This document shows, piece after piece, positions 9,038 through 18,619 of a stretch of 64,000 nucleotides of DNA. Under the pieces are notes generated by a model. The model was not told where the DNA came from, did no database searches, and worked only from the letters and a program-made list of their open reading frames with translations. The stretch is from positions 62,001-126,000 of the forward strand of contig NZ_JACBZF010000006.1 of assembly GCF_013408095.1 (NCBI RefSeq). The letters run 5' to 3'. Made by a program: the position numbers and the translations under genes. Source of the stretch: Novosphingobium marinum (GTDB lineage Bacteria > Pseudomonadota > Alphaproteobacteria > Sphingomonadales > Sphingomonadaceae). Numbering within the stretch: the first letter of the stretch is position 1; each line of letters starts with the position of its first letter.

Positions 9038-9472
9038 GAACTCCCTCCCAATGTGGCGATCTACATTAAAACCCGGTGTACCTTGTCCCTGCCCCACGGC
9101 AAATCCAAGGACTATCCGACCACCGCACTGAAAAGGTTCAAGCCGACGGAAAAAAGTCATCATCGGCATGGTTGCTCCGCAGCCGCCTGTCCGGACAAGG
9201 CTTCAGAAGCGTCCTGTTGCCCGCAATCTCCCGCCCCCAGGTCCAGAAATCGTGAATGCGTCATTCGACTGCCGGCAGGGATGGCTGGAGGCGATTTCCT
9301 CCATCGACACAAAACCTCCGATGAACCTGGAGCGACCTTTCCGCCCGTCAGCCCAAGACACTCACTATCCAAGATGCTGATAGCGCCAGCTCATTGGAGG
9401 TACACAAACGTGTGACGAACGAACAACGGGGTGATAAGAATATGTGCCAGTGCAATCGTCAGATCGGCGGAT
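9038..9472. other. Divergent intergenic region, no gene seen
   Basis: These 435 bases separate the kinase from the divergent DUF305 lipoprotein and presumably contain both promoters. I found no supported gene. Confidence 0.4.
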
Positions 9473-10096
9473 ATGAAGAAACGACTGGACGCACGGCAGA
9501 TCACGGCAACTTGCTTGTTGATGACAATGTCGGCTTGTGACCGCACGGGGGCCCAGAACGGCGGCGATCCCTCCGAGGCCATTTCACATGATCTTGGGCC
9601 ATTCTTCCGGGCCGAAACCGCCATGTACGACAGCATGAGAGCCGCCATCGGAACGAGCTCGGGCGACAATTGGGTAAGAATGATGATTGCGCACCACGAG
9701 GGCGGAGCGGCACTGTCGCGGGTGCTTCTTCAGGAAAATCCATCTCCTGAAATCCGGGCTCTGGCAATGCACACGGTGCGAGCGCAGGAACGGGCGGTCC
9801 GCGAGCTCGAGAAGCTGCTACGCGACGGGCCCACAGATGTCGAGAGCGCGCTGGTCTTTCTGCGGCCGATACAAAAAATGCACGATGCAACCACAGGCGT
9901 TTTCGGTCCCGATGTGTGCACGGTCTGGTTGAGGAAGATGATCGAACATCATCGCGGCGCGATAGACATGTCCAATGTCCTGCTGAAGCAACCCGGCGTT
10001 CCTAGAGACACTGCCAATGCGGTCCGAAAGCTCAGGAACGAGCAGGTTAAGGAGATGAAGGTGCTCGAGCGTGCGCGGGAGGGGCTAGAAACCTAG
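9473..10096 (+). CDS. DUF305 family lipoprotein
   Basis: The product (207 aa) begins MKKRLDARQITATCLLMTMSAC. The LMTMSAC end looks like a lipobox with Cys22 as the lipidated residue. The DUF305 (ferritin-like) fold is indicated by two MI.HH motifs: VRMMIAHHEGGAALSRVLL and LRKMIEHHRGAIDMSNVLL. DUF305 proteins are helical, often exported and associated with copper or metal clusters; the HH pairs could bind metal. The ATG at 9473 is chosen because it begins the signal sequence, although the ribosome site is weak. It is convergent with pgk. Confidence 0.85.
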   Translation: MKKRLDARQITATCLLMTMSACDRTGAQNGGDPSEAISHDLGPFFRAETAMYDSMRAAIGTSSGDNWVRMMIAHHEGGAALSRVLLQENPSPEIRALAMHTVRAQERAVRELEKLLRDGPTDVESALVFLRPIQKMHDATTGVFGPDVCTVWLRKMIEHHRGAIDMSNVLLKQPGVPRDTANAVRKLRNEQVKEMKVLERAREGLET

Positions 10097-10147
10097 AGGT
10101 GCGAGGAAAGAGGTCATACATGGTTCTGTGCGCATATGATTTCACCT

Positions 10148-11362
10148 TCATCTTCGCAGCGCCACGACGCCGGGCAGCGCCTTACCCTCTAGCCATTCGA
10201 GGAACGCCCCACCTGCGCTCGACACGTAACTGAACCGGTCGGCAACGCCCGCGTGGTTGAGCGCTGCGGCCGTGTCACCCCCGCCCGCGACTGCTCGGAG
10301 GCGCCCAGCATCTGCCAAATCGGCGATCGCCCCGGCAAGGGCTACCGTTCCCTGGTCGAAAGGCGGAACCTCGAACGCTCCAACCGGACCATTCCAGACG
10401 ACGGTCCGCATGTGCTTCAGCGCCTTCTCAAGAAGCGCTACTGTCGCGGGACCGACGTCGAGGATCATTTCGTCTGCGCCGACCCGCTCAACCGAAACCG
10501 TACGCGAGACGGCGCCGGCGGTAAACTCGGTGGCTACGACCACGTCGATCGGCAGGAAAATCGTGCAATCGGCCTCGTTAGCACGGTGGATAACCTCACG
10601 GGCATTGTCCAGCATTTCGCGTTCGGCCATCGATCTGCCTATTGGCCGGTCCTGGGCAGCCAGAAACGTGTTGGCCATCGCACCCCCAATGCCGATGGCC
10701 TGCATCTTGGCGACCAAATTGACGAGGAGATCGAGCTTGGTGGAAACCTTGGCTCCGCCGACAAGCGCGAACACCGGGCGATCCGGGTTTTCGAGAACCA
10801 GGCTCAGCGACTTGATCTCAGCCTGCAGAGCGCGCCCTGCCACCGCCGGCAGCACGTGCGCGATGCCCTCCGTCGATGCATGAGCACGATGCGCTGAGGA
10901 AAATGCGTCGTTTACGTATATGTCGCCCAGGTTTGCGAACTGCGCGACCAGCTCTGGATCGTTGGTCTCCTCACCCGGATGGAACCGCGTGTTTTCCATG
11001 AGCAGTAGATCGCCCGGCGCCGCGGCTTTGACGGCCTCTCTCGCATGGCCATCGCGCCAGTTCGTCGCGACGAAACGAACCGGCATGCCCATCGCTTTCT
11101 CCAGCGCGCCCGCGACGGGCTCGAGACTCATATCGGCAACCACCTTTCCCTTCGGACGACCCAGGTGAGAAAGGAGGACAACTTTCGCGCCCTTCGCGGT
11201 CAGTTCGACAAGCGTAGGGATAATGCGCTCGATCCGGGTGGCGTCGGCCACGACCCCGTCTTCGACGGGCACATTGAGGTCGACCCTGACGATGGCGGTC
11301 TTGCCGCCAAAGTCGATATCATCGAGTGTCCGCAAGGATGAGGCAGAGGAGGGCCCGAGCAT
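10148..11362 (-). CDS. pgk: Phosphoglycerate kinase
   Basis: The product (404 aa, full length) matches phosphoglycerate kinase, which makes ATP from 1,3-bisphosphoglycerate and ADP. Seen: N-terminal DLNVPVEDGVVADATRIERI, LLSHLGRPKG, the substrate stretch LLMENTRFHPGEE, YVNDAFSSAHRAHAST, the hinge GGAKVSTKLDLL, and the C-terminal nucleotide stretch VAGGGDTAAALNHAG. A pgk apart from the usual gap-pgk operon and inside an island of sugar phosphorylase and fermentation genes is likely an extra copy. It stands alone on its strand, converging with the DUF305 gene. Confidence 0.95.
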   Translation of the reverse strand: MLGPSSASSLRTLDDIDFGGKTAIVRVDLNVPVEDGVVADATRIERIIPTLVELTAKGAKVVLLSHLGRPKGKVVADMSLEPVAGALEKAMGMPVRFVATNWRDGHAREAVKAAAPGDLLLMENTRFHPGEETNDPELVAQFANLGDIYVNDAFSSAHRAHASTEGIAHVLPAVAGRALQAEIKSLSLVLENPDRPVFALVGGAKVSTKLDLLVNLVAKMQAIGIGGAMANTFLAAQDRPIGRSMAEREMLDNAREVIHRANEADCTIFLPIDVVVATEFTAGAVSRTVSVERVGADEMILDVGPATVALLEKALKHMRTVVWNGPVGAFEVPPFDQGTVALAGAIADLADAGRLRAVAGGGDTAAALNHAGVADRFSYVSSAGGAFLEWLEGKALPGVVALRR

Positions 11363-11539
11363 AATATGCGCCTTTCATTCTGTCTGCGAACGGGTGGATA
11401 CTCTCCACGCTCAGTGCAAAATATGTTCCGATCGCCTTATCAGCTTTACTCGGGCCGAAGGACGTGGCCGAGACCGTCACTGCAATTGACGATCCGGCTC
11501 ATACTCGAGAATATTCGTTTCCCAGCTGAGGCTTGCGTG

Positions 11540-12607
11540 TCAGAACCATAGACGCACGCCAACGACGAAACTGGTCACGCTCGGATCCTCTCCGGCAGCC
11601 CTGGCATAATCGGCGCTTTGGCCAAGCCGCCACTCCTGATCGATCCCGACATAGGGTGCAAATTCGCGCACGAACTCGTATCGCAAGCGCAAGCCGGTCT
11701 CGATACGATCGACGCCGGCGCCAATCCCGAGCTCTGGTATGTCCTGTGCCGAAAGGCCTATTTCCGCACGCGGCTGCAGGATCAGCCGCTGGGTGATACG
11801 CTGGTCAAGCTCGCCCTCGATCCGCGCGGTGACATCACCCTTGTTGGAGACGAAGGCGGCCGCATCGACTTCGAATAGGTAGGGGGCAAGCCCCTGGACG
11901 CCAACGACTGCATGCGTCCGGTCGGGACCGGCCAGATCTTGCCGGACACCCGCTTGCAGATCCCACCATGGGCCAATTGCGTGGCTCCAGAGCGCTTGGA
12001 CTTCAGCTGATTCCGGATTCTCGCTGAAAACGCCCTCACCTTCGCTCTTGAACCAGAACTTGTCGATATCGCCGCCGTAATAGCCTTGAACATCCCACAA
12101 ATATCCGTCTTTGCCCTGGCGCACGCGATATTCCGCCCGGTCAGCCATGAACCAGAAGACGGGCAGGCCGCTGACCACGCGCGCCACTGCTGCGCGCGAA
12201 GCTGCCATGATTCGGGGACCGACGAAGGCATCGGCCGCATAGGCAGGGCCAGAATATGCCTCCGGCGGCGGCGGAGCTTCCGGGATTCCCGCAACTTTAT
12301 CCATCGCGCCATGAGCCGAGTGATCTATGGCGCCGTCCATCTCCATGGCTCCCGCAGGATCGTGGCCAACGGCGCCGGAATCCATTCCTCCCGGCTCGCC
12401 TGGCTGCTGATGATCCATCGACCCGTGATCCATCGGCGGCAGCGCTGTGGCTGCCTGGATTTCGCTTTCCTGCTCGGGATGCGCCGACTGCGGCGGCGCC
12501 TTATCTGGTGCATCTGCTTGCACTTCGTGGGGTTGGTGCGCTGCATGGTCTTGTGCGTATGCAGGAGCAGCCGAAGCCAGCAGAAGAATGAACGCTCCAG
12601 TCCTCAT
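11540..12607 (-). CDS. copB: Copper resistance protein B (outer membrane)
   Basis: The product (355 aa) starts with a signal peptide (MRTGAFILLLASAAPAYAQ), then a His/Met-rich segment (MDHGSMDHQQPGEPGGMDSG, about 60-130), then the CopB beta-barrel domain: AEYRVRQGKDGYLWDVQGYYGGD, EVQALWSHAIGPWWDLQAGVRQD, and a terminal aromatic residue (VVGVRLWF) typical of outer-membrane proteins. The ATG at 12607 overlaps the copA stop in an ATGA, so the two genes are probably translationally coupled. CopB is thought to bind or sequester copper at the outer membrane. The length is usual for the family. Confidence 0.92.
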   Translation of the reverse strand: MRTGAFILLLASAAPAYAQDHAAHQPHEVQADAPDKAPPQSAHPEQESEIQAATALPPMDHGSMDHQQPGEPGGMDSGAVGHDPAGAMEMDGAIDHSAHGAMDKVAGIPEAPPPPEAYSGPAYAADAFVGPRIMAASRAAVARVVSGLPVFWFMADRAEYRVRQGKDGYLWDVQGYYGGDIDKFWFKSEGEGVFSENPESAEVQALWSHAIGPWWDLQAGVRQDLAGPDRTHAVVGVQGLAPYLFEVDAAAFVSNKGDVTARIEGELDQRITQRLILQPRAEIGLSAQDIPELGIGAGVDRIETGLRLRYEFVREFAPYVGIDQEWRLGQSADYARAAGEDPSVTSFVVGVRLWF

Positions 12608-14355
12608 TGCCCAACCTCCCCGTTCAGGGGGCGGACGGTGACGACCTGAAACATGCCGTTGTGCATGTGGTAGATAAGGTGGCAATGGAATGCCCAGTCG
12701 CCAGGCTCATCGGCAGTCAGATCAAAAGTTGCACTGCTTCCTGGCTGGACCGTAAGCGTATGCTTGAGGGGCTGAAAACCGTCGTGGCCATTCACCAGTT
12801 CGAAGAAGTGGCCGTGCAGATGAATGGGATGCGCCATCATCGTATCGTTCACCAGACGCACACGGACGCGTTCGTTGAACGCGAAGCGAATGGGGTCATC
12901 GGTGACGGCAGAAAACTTCTTCCCGTCAAAAGACCACATGTAGCGCTCCATGTTACCGGTCAGATGAATCTCGACCGAGCGCGAAGGCCGGCGCTGATCC
13001 CTGTTCGGTTTGGCCGCCACCAGGTCCTTGTACGTCAGCACGCGGTGGGAGACCTTGTCGAGCCCGGTACCGGGATAGCCCATGCGGTCGACCGGATTCA
13101 TTGCCACCATGTCGAGCCCCGGACCGACCTTTACGTCCGGTGGCAACTTCGATGTGTCGCGCATGCTCATTCCGTCCATCGCCATCGCACCCATTGGCGC
13201 AGACTGCGCGCCTCCCACGCCTTCATGGTCCATCGAGCCAGGTTCCATGTCGCTCATGCCCATATCGGCCATTGTCAGCAGCGGCGGCGCGCGCAGGTCA
13301 GGGACGGAAGCGCGCGCGCCCGGTCGGGCCGCGAACATGGCCAGGCCCATCCCGGTGCGATCCATCGCTTCGGCGATAAAAGCAAAGGCATCGCCATCTC
13401 TCGGCTCGATGATGACATCGTACGTTTCCGCGTTGCCAATCTGGAACTCGTCAACCTCCAAGGGGCGGACATTCTGCCCGTCTGCGGCGACAACTGTCAT
13501 CGGCAATCCGGGAATCCGCACATTGAAGTATGTCATCGCGGCGCCGTTGATGATTCTGAGGCGGATTCGTTCACCCGGGCGATAGGCAAATTCCAGCCCG
13601 TCGTCGGGACCATATCCGTTGACGAGAAAGCTGTAGGTCGACCCGGTCACATCAGAGATGTCGGTCGGCATCATCCGCATGCGCGCCCACATCCTGCGCG
13701 CTGCACCGCTCAGCGGATAATCGTCGGTTGCAGTGGTTTTGTTGTAGTTGAAATAGGCGTCGGCCACCTTGAGCTTTTTCATGATCGTATGCGGGTTCAT
13801 CGGCGACCAGTCCGAGAGCATGAGGACATAGTCGCGATCATAGGCGAAAGGCTCCGGCTCGGCCGGATCGATGATGATGGGGCCGTAATGTCCCATTGGC
13901 TCCTGCAACGTGTGCGCGTGCCACCAGTAGGTTCCCGCCTGCCGGACCGGGAAGTCGTAGCGGAATCGTTCGCCCGGCTTGAGGCCAGCCATCGATACGC
14001 CCGGAACACCGTCCATAAGGAATGGAACCAGCATGCCATGCCAATGGACCGAGGTATCTTCCGAGCTGTTGTTGAGCAAATCGACGACAAGGTTCTGTCC
14101 CTCTCTCAGCCGTAACAACGGTCCCGGGATCGTCCCATTGACGGTGACGGCGGGACCACGACGAGCCCCCGTCTCGAAAACGGCGTCGGCCACTGTCAGG
14201 CTTAGATGTTCTCCCGACAGGACATCGCTACCGCGACGCGCAAGAGTTCCCCCCATCGCTCCGCGCGCCCAAGCTGGCATGGCAGCCGCGATACCCAGGG
14301 CACCGAGCGAGACGCTGCCTGCGGCCAAAAACTTTCGTCGATCAATTGATGTCAT
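12604..14355 (-). CDS. copA: CopA-type multicopper oxidase
   Basis: The product (583 aa) begins with a twin-arginine signal (MTSIDRRKFLAAGSVSLGAL) and is exported folded. Cupredoxin domains carry the copper ligands HWHGMLVP (about 104), YWWHAHTLQEPMG (about 144), HPIHLHGHFFE (about 509) and HCHLIYHMHNGMF (about 557, with the Cys-His of the type 1/3 site). A Met/Asp/His-rich insertion lies between about 365 and 400 (MADMGMSDMEPGSMDHEG), typical of CopA and probably copper-binding. The enzyme oxidises Cu(I) in the periplasm. It is the first gene of copA-copB. A possible FNR-like box lies about 80 nt upstream. Confidence 0.95.
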   Translation of the reverse strand: MTSIDRRKFLAAGSVSLGALGIAAAMPAWARGAMGGTLARRGSDVLSGEHLSLTVADAVFETGARRGPAVTVNGTIPGPLLRLREGQNLVVDLLNNSSEDTSVHWHGMLVPFLMDGVPGVSMAGLKPGERFRYDFPVRQAGTYWWHAHTLQEPMGHYGPIIIDPAEPEPFAYDRDYVLMLSDWSPMNPHTIMKKLKVADAYFNYNKTTATDDYPLSGAARRMWARMRMMPTDISDVTGSTYSFLVNGYGPDDGLEFAYRPGERIRLRIINGAAMTYFNVRIPGLPMTVVAADGQNVRPLEVDEFQIGNAETYDVIIEPRDGDAFAFIAEAMDRTGMGLAMFAARPGARASVPDLRAPPLLTMADMGMSDMEPGSMDHEGVGGAQSAPMGAMAMDGMSMRDTSKLPPDVKVGPGLDMVAMNPVDRMGYPGTGLDKVSHRVLTYKDLVAAKPNRDQRRPSRSVEIHLTGNMERYMWSFDGKKFSAVTDDPIRFAFNERVRVRLVNDTMMAHPIHLHGHFFELVNGHDGFQPLKHTLTVQPGSSATFDLTADEPGDWAFHCHLIYHMHNGMFQVVTVRPLNGEVGQ

Positions 14356-14433
14356 CTATTATCTCTGCTGGTGGTTCGGTCGTGCGGTTCTGAAGCCTGG
14401 GTTTGGCAAAGACCTTTTTGATTGCCCTCGCCC

Positions 14434-14447
14434 ATGATCCAGATCAA
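14434..14447 (-). promoter_or_regulatory. FNR/FixK-like half-palindrome upstream of copA
   Basis: The sequence is ATGAT-CCAG-ATCAA, one mismatch from the FNR consensus TTGAT-N4-ATCAA. Its centre is about 85 nt upstream of the copA start. Chance occurrence is possible. Confidence 0.3.
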
Positions 14448-14485
14448 AATATCCATTATTGTATCGGCTTTCTCTTGGCCAAACC

Positions 14486-14517
14486 CCAAGGCCTGGGACC
14501 CTTCGAGAGAGGGAGGC
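14486..14517 (+). terminator. Possible intrinsic terminator
   Basis: An imperfect GCCT / AGGGAGGC stem near 14490-14512 is followed by a run of six T on the + strand. The + strand has no gene just upstream, so its purpose is unclear. Confidence 0.25.
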
Positions 14518-14521
14518 TTTT

Positions 14522-15595
14522 TTAAGGTGTGATGGCCACCTTGAGTACGCCGTCACGCTGGTGGGCGAAGAGTTCATAGGCTGCTTCGATGTCGTCGAGC
14601 TTGTAGCGATGGGTAACCATGGGCCGGAGGTCTACCCTCCCCGCCGCCAGGACGTTGATGAGTCGGCGCATGCGTTCCTTTCCGCCCGGACACAGCGTCG
14701 TTACGATGCTGAGATCGCCAAGCCCGGCGGCAAACGCATCCAGCGGGACATTTATATCCGCGGAATAGACGCCAAGACTCGAAAGCGTTCCACCTGGGCG
14801 CAGCACCCTCAGGCATGCCTCGAATGTTGCCTGGCTTCCAAGCGCCTCGATCGCGACGTCCACCCCCCGCCCGTCGGTCAGGCGCAGTATCTCGTCCACA
14901 GGATCGACGGTGCCGGCGTCCACCACGGCATCAATACCCAGCGCTTTCGCGGTCAGGAGACGTGCGGGCAAACGATCGACCCCAATGACGAGGGTTGCCC
15001 CGGCAAGCTTCGCGCCGGCCGCAGCGCAGAGGCCAATAGGCCCCTGCGCGAATACCGCGACGGTATCGCCGATCCGGACGCCGCCTCGCTCTGCCCCTCC
15101 AAAGCCCGTCGACATGATATCCGGGCACATCAACACCTGCTCGTCCGTCAGACCGTCGGGGACAGGGGCGAGGTTAGCCATGGCGTCCGGAACCAGCACA
15201 TACTCCGCCTGGCAGCCGTCGATCGTGTTACCGAGCTTCCATCCGCCGATCGATTTCCAGCCATGGCGAGCGTCCGGTCCGTCTTGCGAATGAAAGCCGG
15301 CAAGACAGGCGTTGCTGTGGCCACTGGGTGAGATCGCGCCTGCGATCACCCGCTGACCCTCGTGGTACCCGGTGACGGCCGAGCCCAGCTTTTCGATAAT
15401 CCCGACCGGCTCGTGTCCAACGGTAAGGCCGGGGGCAACCGGGTATTCGCCTTTCAGAATGTGCACGTCGGTGCCGCAGATGGTGGTAGTGGTGATCCGC
15501 ACAAGCGCATCGAGTGCCCCGACTTCCGGAATCGGCTTCTCATCGAGCACAATCCGCCCCGGCTCCACGAACACCGCTGCCTTCATCTTCGCCAT
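14522..15595 (-). CDS. Zinc-dependent alcohol dehydrogenase (MDR family)
   Basis: The product (357 aa) is a medium-chain dehydrogenase. The catalytic zinc ligands fit CGTDVH (Cys at about 40) and GHEPVG (His at about 62). The NAD(P) site follows in the Rossmann fold with VAVFAQGPIGLCAAAGAKLAG and an acidic residue in VIGVDR that favours NAD(H). The segment GFHSQDGPDARHGWKSIGGW replaces the usual four-Cys structural zinc loop, as in NADP-dependent isopropanol-type and related enzymes. ATG at 15595 is chosen because AGGGA lies 6 nt upstream. It may reduce an aldehyde during fermentation in this island; the substrate is unknown. Confidence 0.88.
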   Translation of the reverse strand: MAKMKAAVFVEPGRIVLDEKPIPEVGALDALVRITTTTICGTDVHILKGEYPVAPGLTVGHEPVGIIEKLGSAVTGYHEGQRVIAGAISPSGHSNACLAGFHSQDGPDARHGWKSIGGWKLGNTIDGCQAEYVLVPDAMANLAPVPDGLTDEQVLMCPDIMSTGFGGAERGGVRIGDTVAVFAQGPIGLCAAAGAKLAGATLVIGVDRLPARLLTAKALGIDAVVDAGTVDPVDEILRLTDGRGVDVAIEALGSQATFEACLRVLRPGGTLSSLGVYSADINVPLDAFAAGLGDLSIVTTLCPGGKERMRRLINVLAAGRVDLRPMVTHRYKLDDIEAAYELFAHQRDGVLKVAITP

Positions 15596-15776
15596 GATCA
15601 TCCCTGTCTTTGTAAACACGCATCTCTTTTGATTGCACAAAGAGACATCCCAAGGCTGCGCGACGAGTACTGATCAGCAAGTTGTTGCTGACAGGCATTT
15701 TCCGTGCACAAGGATTTAGACGCTTATCGAGACGTGATATTACAACTTTCGGAGCTGTCATAGCGGTTGGTGTCCT

Positions 15777-15995
15777 ATGCTCCGGTTTCGCGAACTGCTC
15801 GACCTGGCCGACGACAAGTCACGATCCTGCGCGGCCGTCGGTGCGCTTGCGCGCACTGATCTCGCCGAAGTCGAACGGAAGATCGATCTCCTTGCGCTCC
15901 ACGGGGAACTCGACCGAATGCTTGCGACCTGCGACCAGGGCACCGTCAGCGACTGTCGGGTTATCGAGACGCTCGCAAAAGACGCGATCCAGTGA
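15777..15995 (+). pseudogene. MerR/CueR-family regulator, C-terminal fragment
   Basis: The visible 72 aa match only the C-terminal half of MerR-family metal regulators: FRELLDLADDKSRSCAAVG, a dimerisation helix AEVERKIDLLALHGELDRML, then the metal-loop pattern CDQGTVSDCRVIE. The N-terminal helix-turn-helix is missing, and I see no ribosome site for the ATG at 15777. The two Cys of the effector loop remain. It is most like CueR/HmrR/CadR-type regulators. The loss places the break at the second helix of the effector domain. Confidence 0.7.
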
Positions 15996-15997
15996 GC

Positions 15998-16315
15998 GCC
16001 GTCTGGATCTATCCCTAGCCGCGCTCGCCGAAATCGCGGGGTGTCTTGCTTTCTGGCGTGGATGAGTATGGATCGCTCAGCGCTTGTGGCTGAACCCGGC
16101 ATCCTGTCGTACGCCCTCTTCGCACATTTTTTGCGCGGACTGACGCCGACGCCGCAGGTCGGGCGTTTGCGGCTTATCGCGGCGTCTATATCGCTGCCTC
16201 ACGTCGCTGGCTCTGGATGGTCGAAGAAACTCCGACGGACCGCTGGGACCTGCTGGAAACGGCGATTTGTCCCGCCAGTGCCGCAGCTATTCTGTTTGCG
16301 CCGCACGACGTCTGA
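15998..16315 (+). pseudogene. Broken YnfA/UPF0060 family membrane protein gene
   Basis: Three pieces in different frames align in order with the YnfA family: LAALAEIAGCLAFWRG (ends about 16062), then SALVAEPGILSYALFAHFL (about 16078-16135), then AGRAFAAYRGVYIAASRRWLW...DRWDLLETAICPASAAAILFAP ending at a TGA at 16313-16315. The order and spacing match one small four-helix membrane protein, so this is one gene with at least one frameshift and internal damage. It directly follows the merR fragment. Confidence 0.7.
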
Positions 16316-17052
16316 TCGGCCTCGCCCTCACCGCAATTGGCTAGCTGGCGGAGTTATCATCTGGAGACTCCACATCATGGATTGGACGCAGCGCCACCCC
16401 ATCAACAATTCGTGGCTCCTGCTTTTCGCGCTCGGCGGCACATAGTTTGCCCTTTCCGAATTTATCCTGCTCGCCAATCGCATGCCTAGGATAAGGCGGC
16501 GGGGGGAATTTTGAACGAAACAGTAAGCGCCGAGGTTAATCATTCAGGTTAAGGCCGCACAAACCTCACGAAAGCCAAGGAAAGTAAGGTACGATAATCC
16601 ACATACTGATGAGCACCAGCGCCAGGCCCGTTGCAGGCTCGACCGGCATCAAGTCGCTATAGCGCCAACTCGAGATGCTCTCGCGCGGCAGCGAGGTGGC
16701 AATCAATACCACCACGGCCGCAACCTCGAGACCAAAGGCAAGGTAGATTGCGATCGGGGACTTGGAAGGTTACCAAAGCCAGTTGCCACCACCTTTGAGG
16801 ACGGCCAATTCATTAACCGTCAACAGGATTCGGCCATCGCCGAGACTGGCGAGGCCGCAGCGTACTGTTCGCTCATATGGGGTGAGGTTTGCACCGTCGA
16901 AGAAAGGCATTTGGAAAATCTCTTAGACGAAGGCGACCAGGCTCCCACAAAAATATCAGCCAAAAAGTTCGATTCACGCTTCGGCCTTTATTCGCGACGG
17001 TCGTAAAAAGCGGATCCGGCAAAACCAGCAACTTCAATCACTTGGTCGATAG
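16316..17052. other. Intergenic region with gene debris
   Basis: Over 700 bases hold no intact gene. On the - strand, about 16770-16566, a 67-codon frame (AIYLAFGLEVAAVVVLIATS; PATGLALVLISMWIIVPYFP) reads like two membrane helices of a larger protein that lacks its start and is preceded by an in-frame stop. On the + strand, MDWTQRHPINNSWLLLFALGGT at 16378-16443 ends at a stop but looks like the start of another membrane protein. Confidence 0.45.
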
Positions 17053-17379
17053 TTATTCTATGATCGCGTCGCTGGAACCGCTTACTTTCAGGATCCTTTG
17101 AGATCGATCAAGAAATTTCCGCATGTCGTCTGCTGCCAATTCGGTGAGCGGATGCCTTGTGGCATCAGCGCGTGGCTCTATCATATCGGCGCGCCGCCTT
17201 ATCTGGTCGACCTGCTTTTCGGTCGCATCAGAGAGGAGCCCGAGAACGATGTTTTCAAGGGTGATGAGGCGAATTCGCATCTGCACGAGTTCAGAGTGAC
17301 CCGGCTCTGGGATTTGCCAGCTGCCGTCGTCACGCGTTACCGATTTCTCGACGTGTCCATCGGATTCTTCTACCGCCAT
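17053..17379 (-). CDS. Hypothetical protein (helical)
   Basis: The frame encodes 108 aa from an ATG at 17379 with GGGAG 8 nt upstream. The middle part MRIRLITLENIVLGLLSDATEKQVDQIRRRADMI reads as amphipathic helices and is typical of small uncharacterised alphaproteobacterial proteins. No signal peptide or known domain is recognised. It stands alone between gene debris and the IS5-type element. Confidence 0.6.
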   Translation of the reverse strand: MAVEESDGHVEKSVTRDDGSWQIPEPGHSELVQMRIRLITLENIVLGLLSDATEKQVDQIRRRADMIEPRADATRHPLTELAADDMRKFLDRSQRILKVSGSSDAIIE

Positions 17380-17664
17380 GTGTGGTCTCCCAATTATACT
17401 GCGCTTACCGCGAGCTAGCCCAAGTTCGAGAAGAAACCTATTGTCCATCGGGCGGCGTTAGGTACAGAAACCGCTCAGAAACTCGTGTCCCGATTACCAT
17501 AACAAACGCCCTCTCTCGTCTGCACGACGTTTAACGTGGCCGCGAAACAACCGCTATGACAAGACCAGAGAGTCCTACCTCGGCTTCGTCGCGCTCGCCT
17601 CAGTCAAACTCTGGATATCCTTTGTCCACGAAGCCTAGTTTTGTTGGAGGCTCCGCAATTCTCA

Positions 17665-18619
17665 GAGTCTGACTCGAAACTATCGGCTGTATTTTCATAG
17701 ACGTACGATGCGTCGAGTGAGGAGCTGGACGGAAGCGGTGAACAGCCAGCAGCGGGCCGATGCGAGGGTCTGTTCGAAGTCCTTTGCAAGGCGACGGTTG
17801 CGGCCGAGCCAGGCGAATGTCCGCTCGACCACCCAGCGTCGCGGCAGGATTTCGAAGCCCTTTGCCCTGTCGGACCGTTTGATGATCTCGATGGTCCACT
17901 GCCCGAGCCGGGCGAGGCTACCCCTGAGCTTCTTCCCGGCATAGCCGCCATCGGCGAAGACGTGCCGCAGCCATGGGAACGAGCGGACGATCTCGGCCAG
18001 CAGCAGCGGAGCACCGTCACGGTCCTGGATATCGGCGGTGTGGACCACGGCATGAACCAGATTACCTTCGGTATCGGTCACGATATGACGCTTGCGCCCC
18101 TTGATCTTTTTACCTGCATCATAGCCCTGCGGACCTCCGCTTTCGGTCGTCTTGACGCTTTGGCTGTCGATTACACCGGCACTGGGCGAAGCCTCACGGC
18201 CCTGGGCGGTGCGTAGGTCTTGCAGCAGATAATGGTTGATCCGTTCCCACAGGCCCGCATCGCGCCATAAGTAGAACCAGCGCTGCACGGTCGAGGCCGG
18301 CGGAAAACAGGGGGGCAGCATCCGCCAGGGCAACCCGCCGCGAAGCAGGTAAAGGATCGCCTCGACAATGCGCCGGACTGGCCATTTGCGAGGCCGCCCA
18401 GTCTGCGATGGCGGCGGGAAAAAGGGCTCCAGAACGGCCCACTCACCATCGGTCAAATCGCTTGGCAGGGCGAGGCCTTTGCGCGAATGATGCGCGCGGG
18501 TGGTATCGGTCCACATCGCTGATCTCCGGAAGTTCTTCGCAAAACCTCCTGAATCAACGGCAAGGCACGGCGTCAAGCTAACCTGCTGATATCACCCACC
18601 TTAGTTTCGGGTCAGACAC
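17665..18619 (-). mobile_element. Complete IS5-family insertion sequence (955 bp)
   Basis: The ends form an 18-bp inverted repeat with two mismatches: GAGTCTGACTCGAAACTA at 17665-17682 and, on the other strand, GTGTCTGACCCGAAACTA at 18619-18602. The bases TCA flank both ends (17662-17664 and 18620-18622), a 3-bp target duplication of the TNA type known for the IS1031 group of the IS5 family. One transposase gene fills the element. The intact ends and duplication suggest a fairly recent insertion. Confidence 0.85.
17695..18516 (-). CDS. IS5-family transposase
   Basis: The product (273 aa) matches IS5-family DDE transposases. Seen: N-terminal LTDGEWAVLEPFFPPP, the DUF4096-like region RGGLPWRMLPPCFPPASTVQRWFY, first Asp in GVIDSQSVKTTE, second Asp in HVFADGGYAGKK, and the conserved Glu stretch WVVERTFAWLGRNRRL. 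The ATG at 18516 is chosen because homology begins there. It sits inside intact terminal repeats, so it is probably active. Confidence 0.93.
   Translation of the reverse strand: MWTDTTRAHHSRKGLALPSDLTDGEWAVLEPFFPPPSQTGRPRKWPVRRIVEAILYLLRGGLPWRMLPPCFPPASTVQRWFYLWRDAGLWERINHYLLQDLRTAQGREASPSAGVIDSQSVKTTESGGPQGYDAGKKIKGRKRHIVTDTEGNLVHAVVHTADIQDRDGAPLLLAEIVRSFPWLRHVFADGGYAGKKLRGSLARLGQWTIEIIKRSDRAKGFEILPRRWVVERTFAWLGRNRRLAKDFEQTLASARCWLFTASVQLLTRRIVRL

Noticed and set aside
12607-14115. 502-codon + strand frame opposite copA
   Set aside because: The copper-ligand motifs of CopA are on the - strand; the + frame is a mirror artefact of codon bias.
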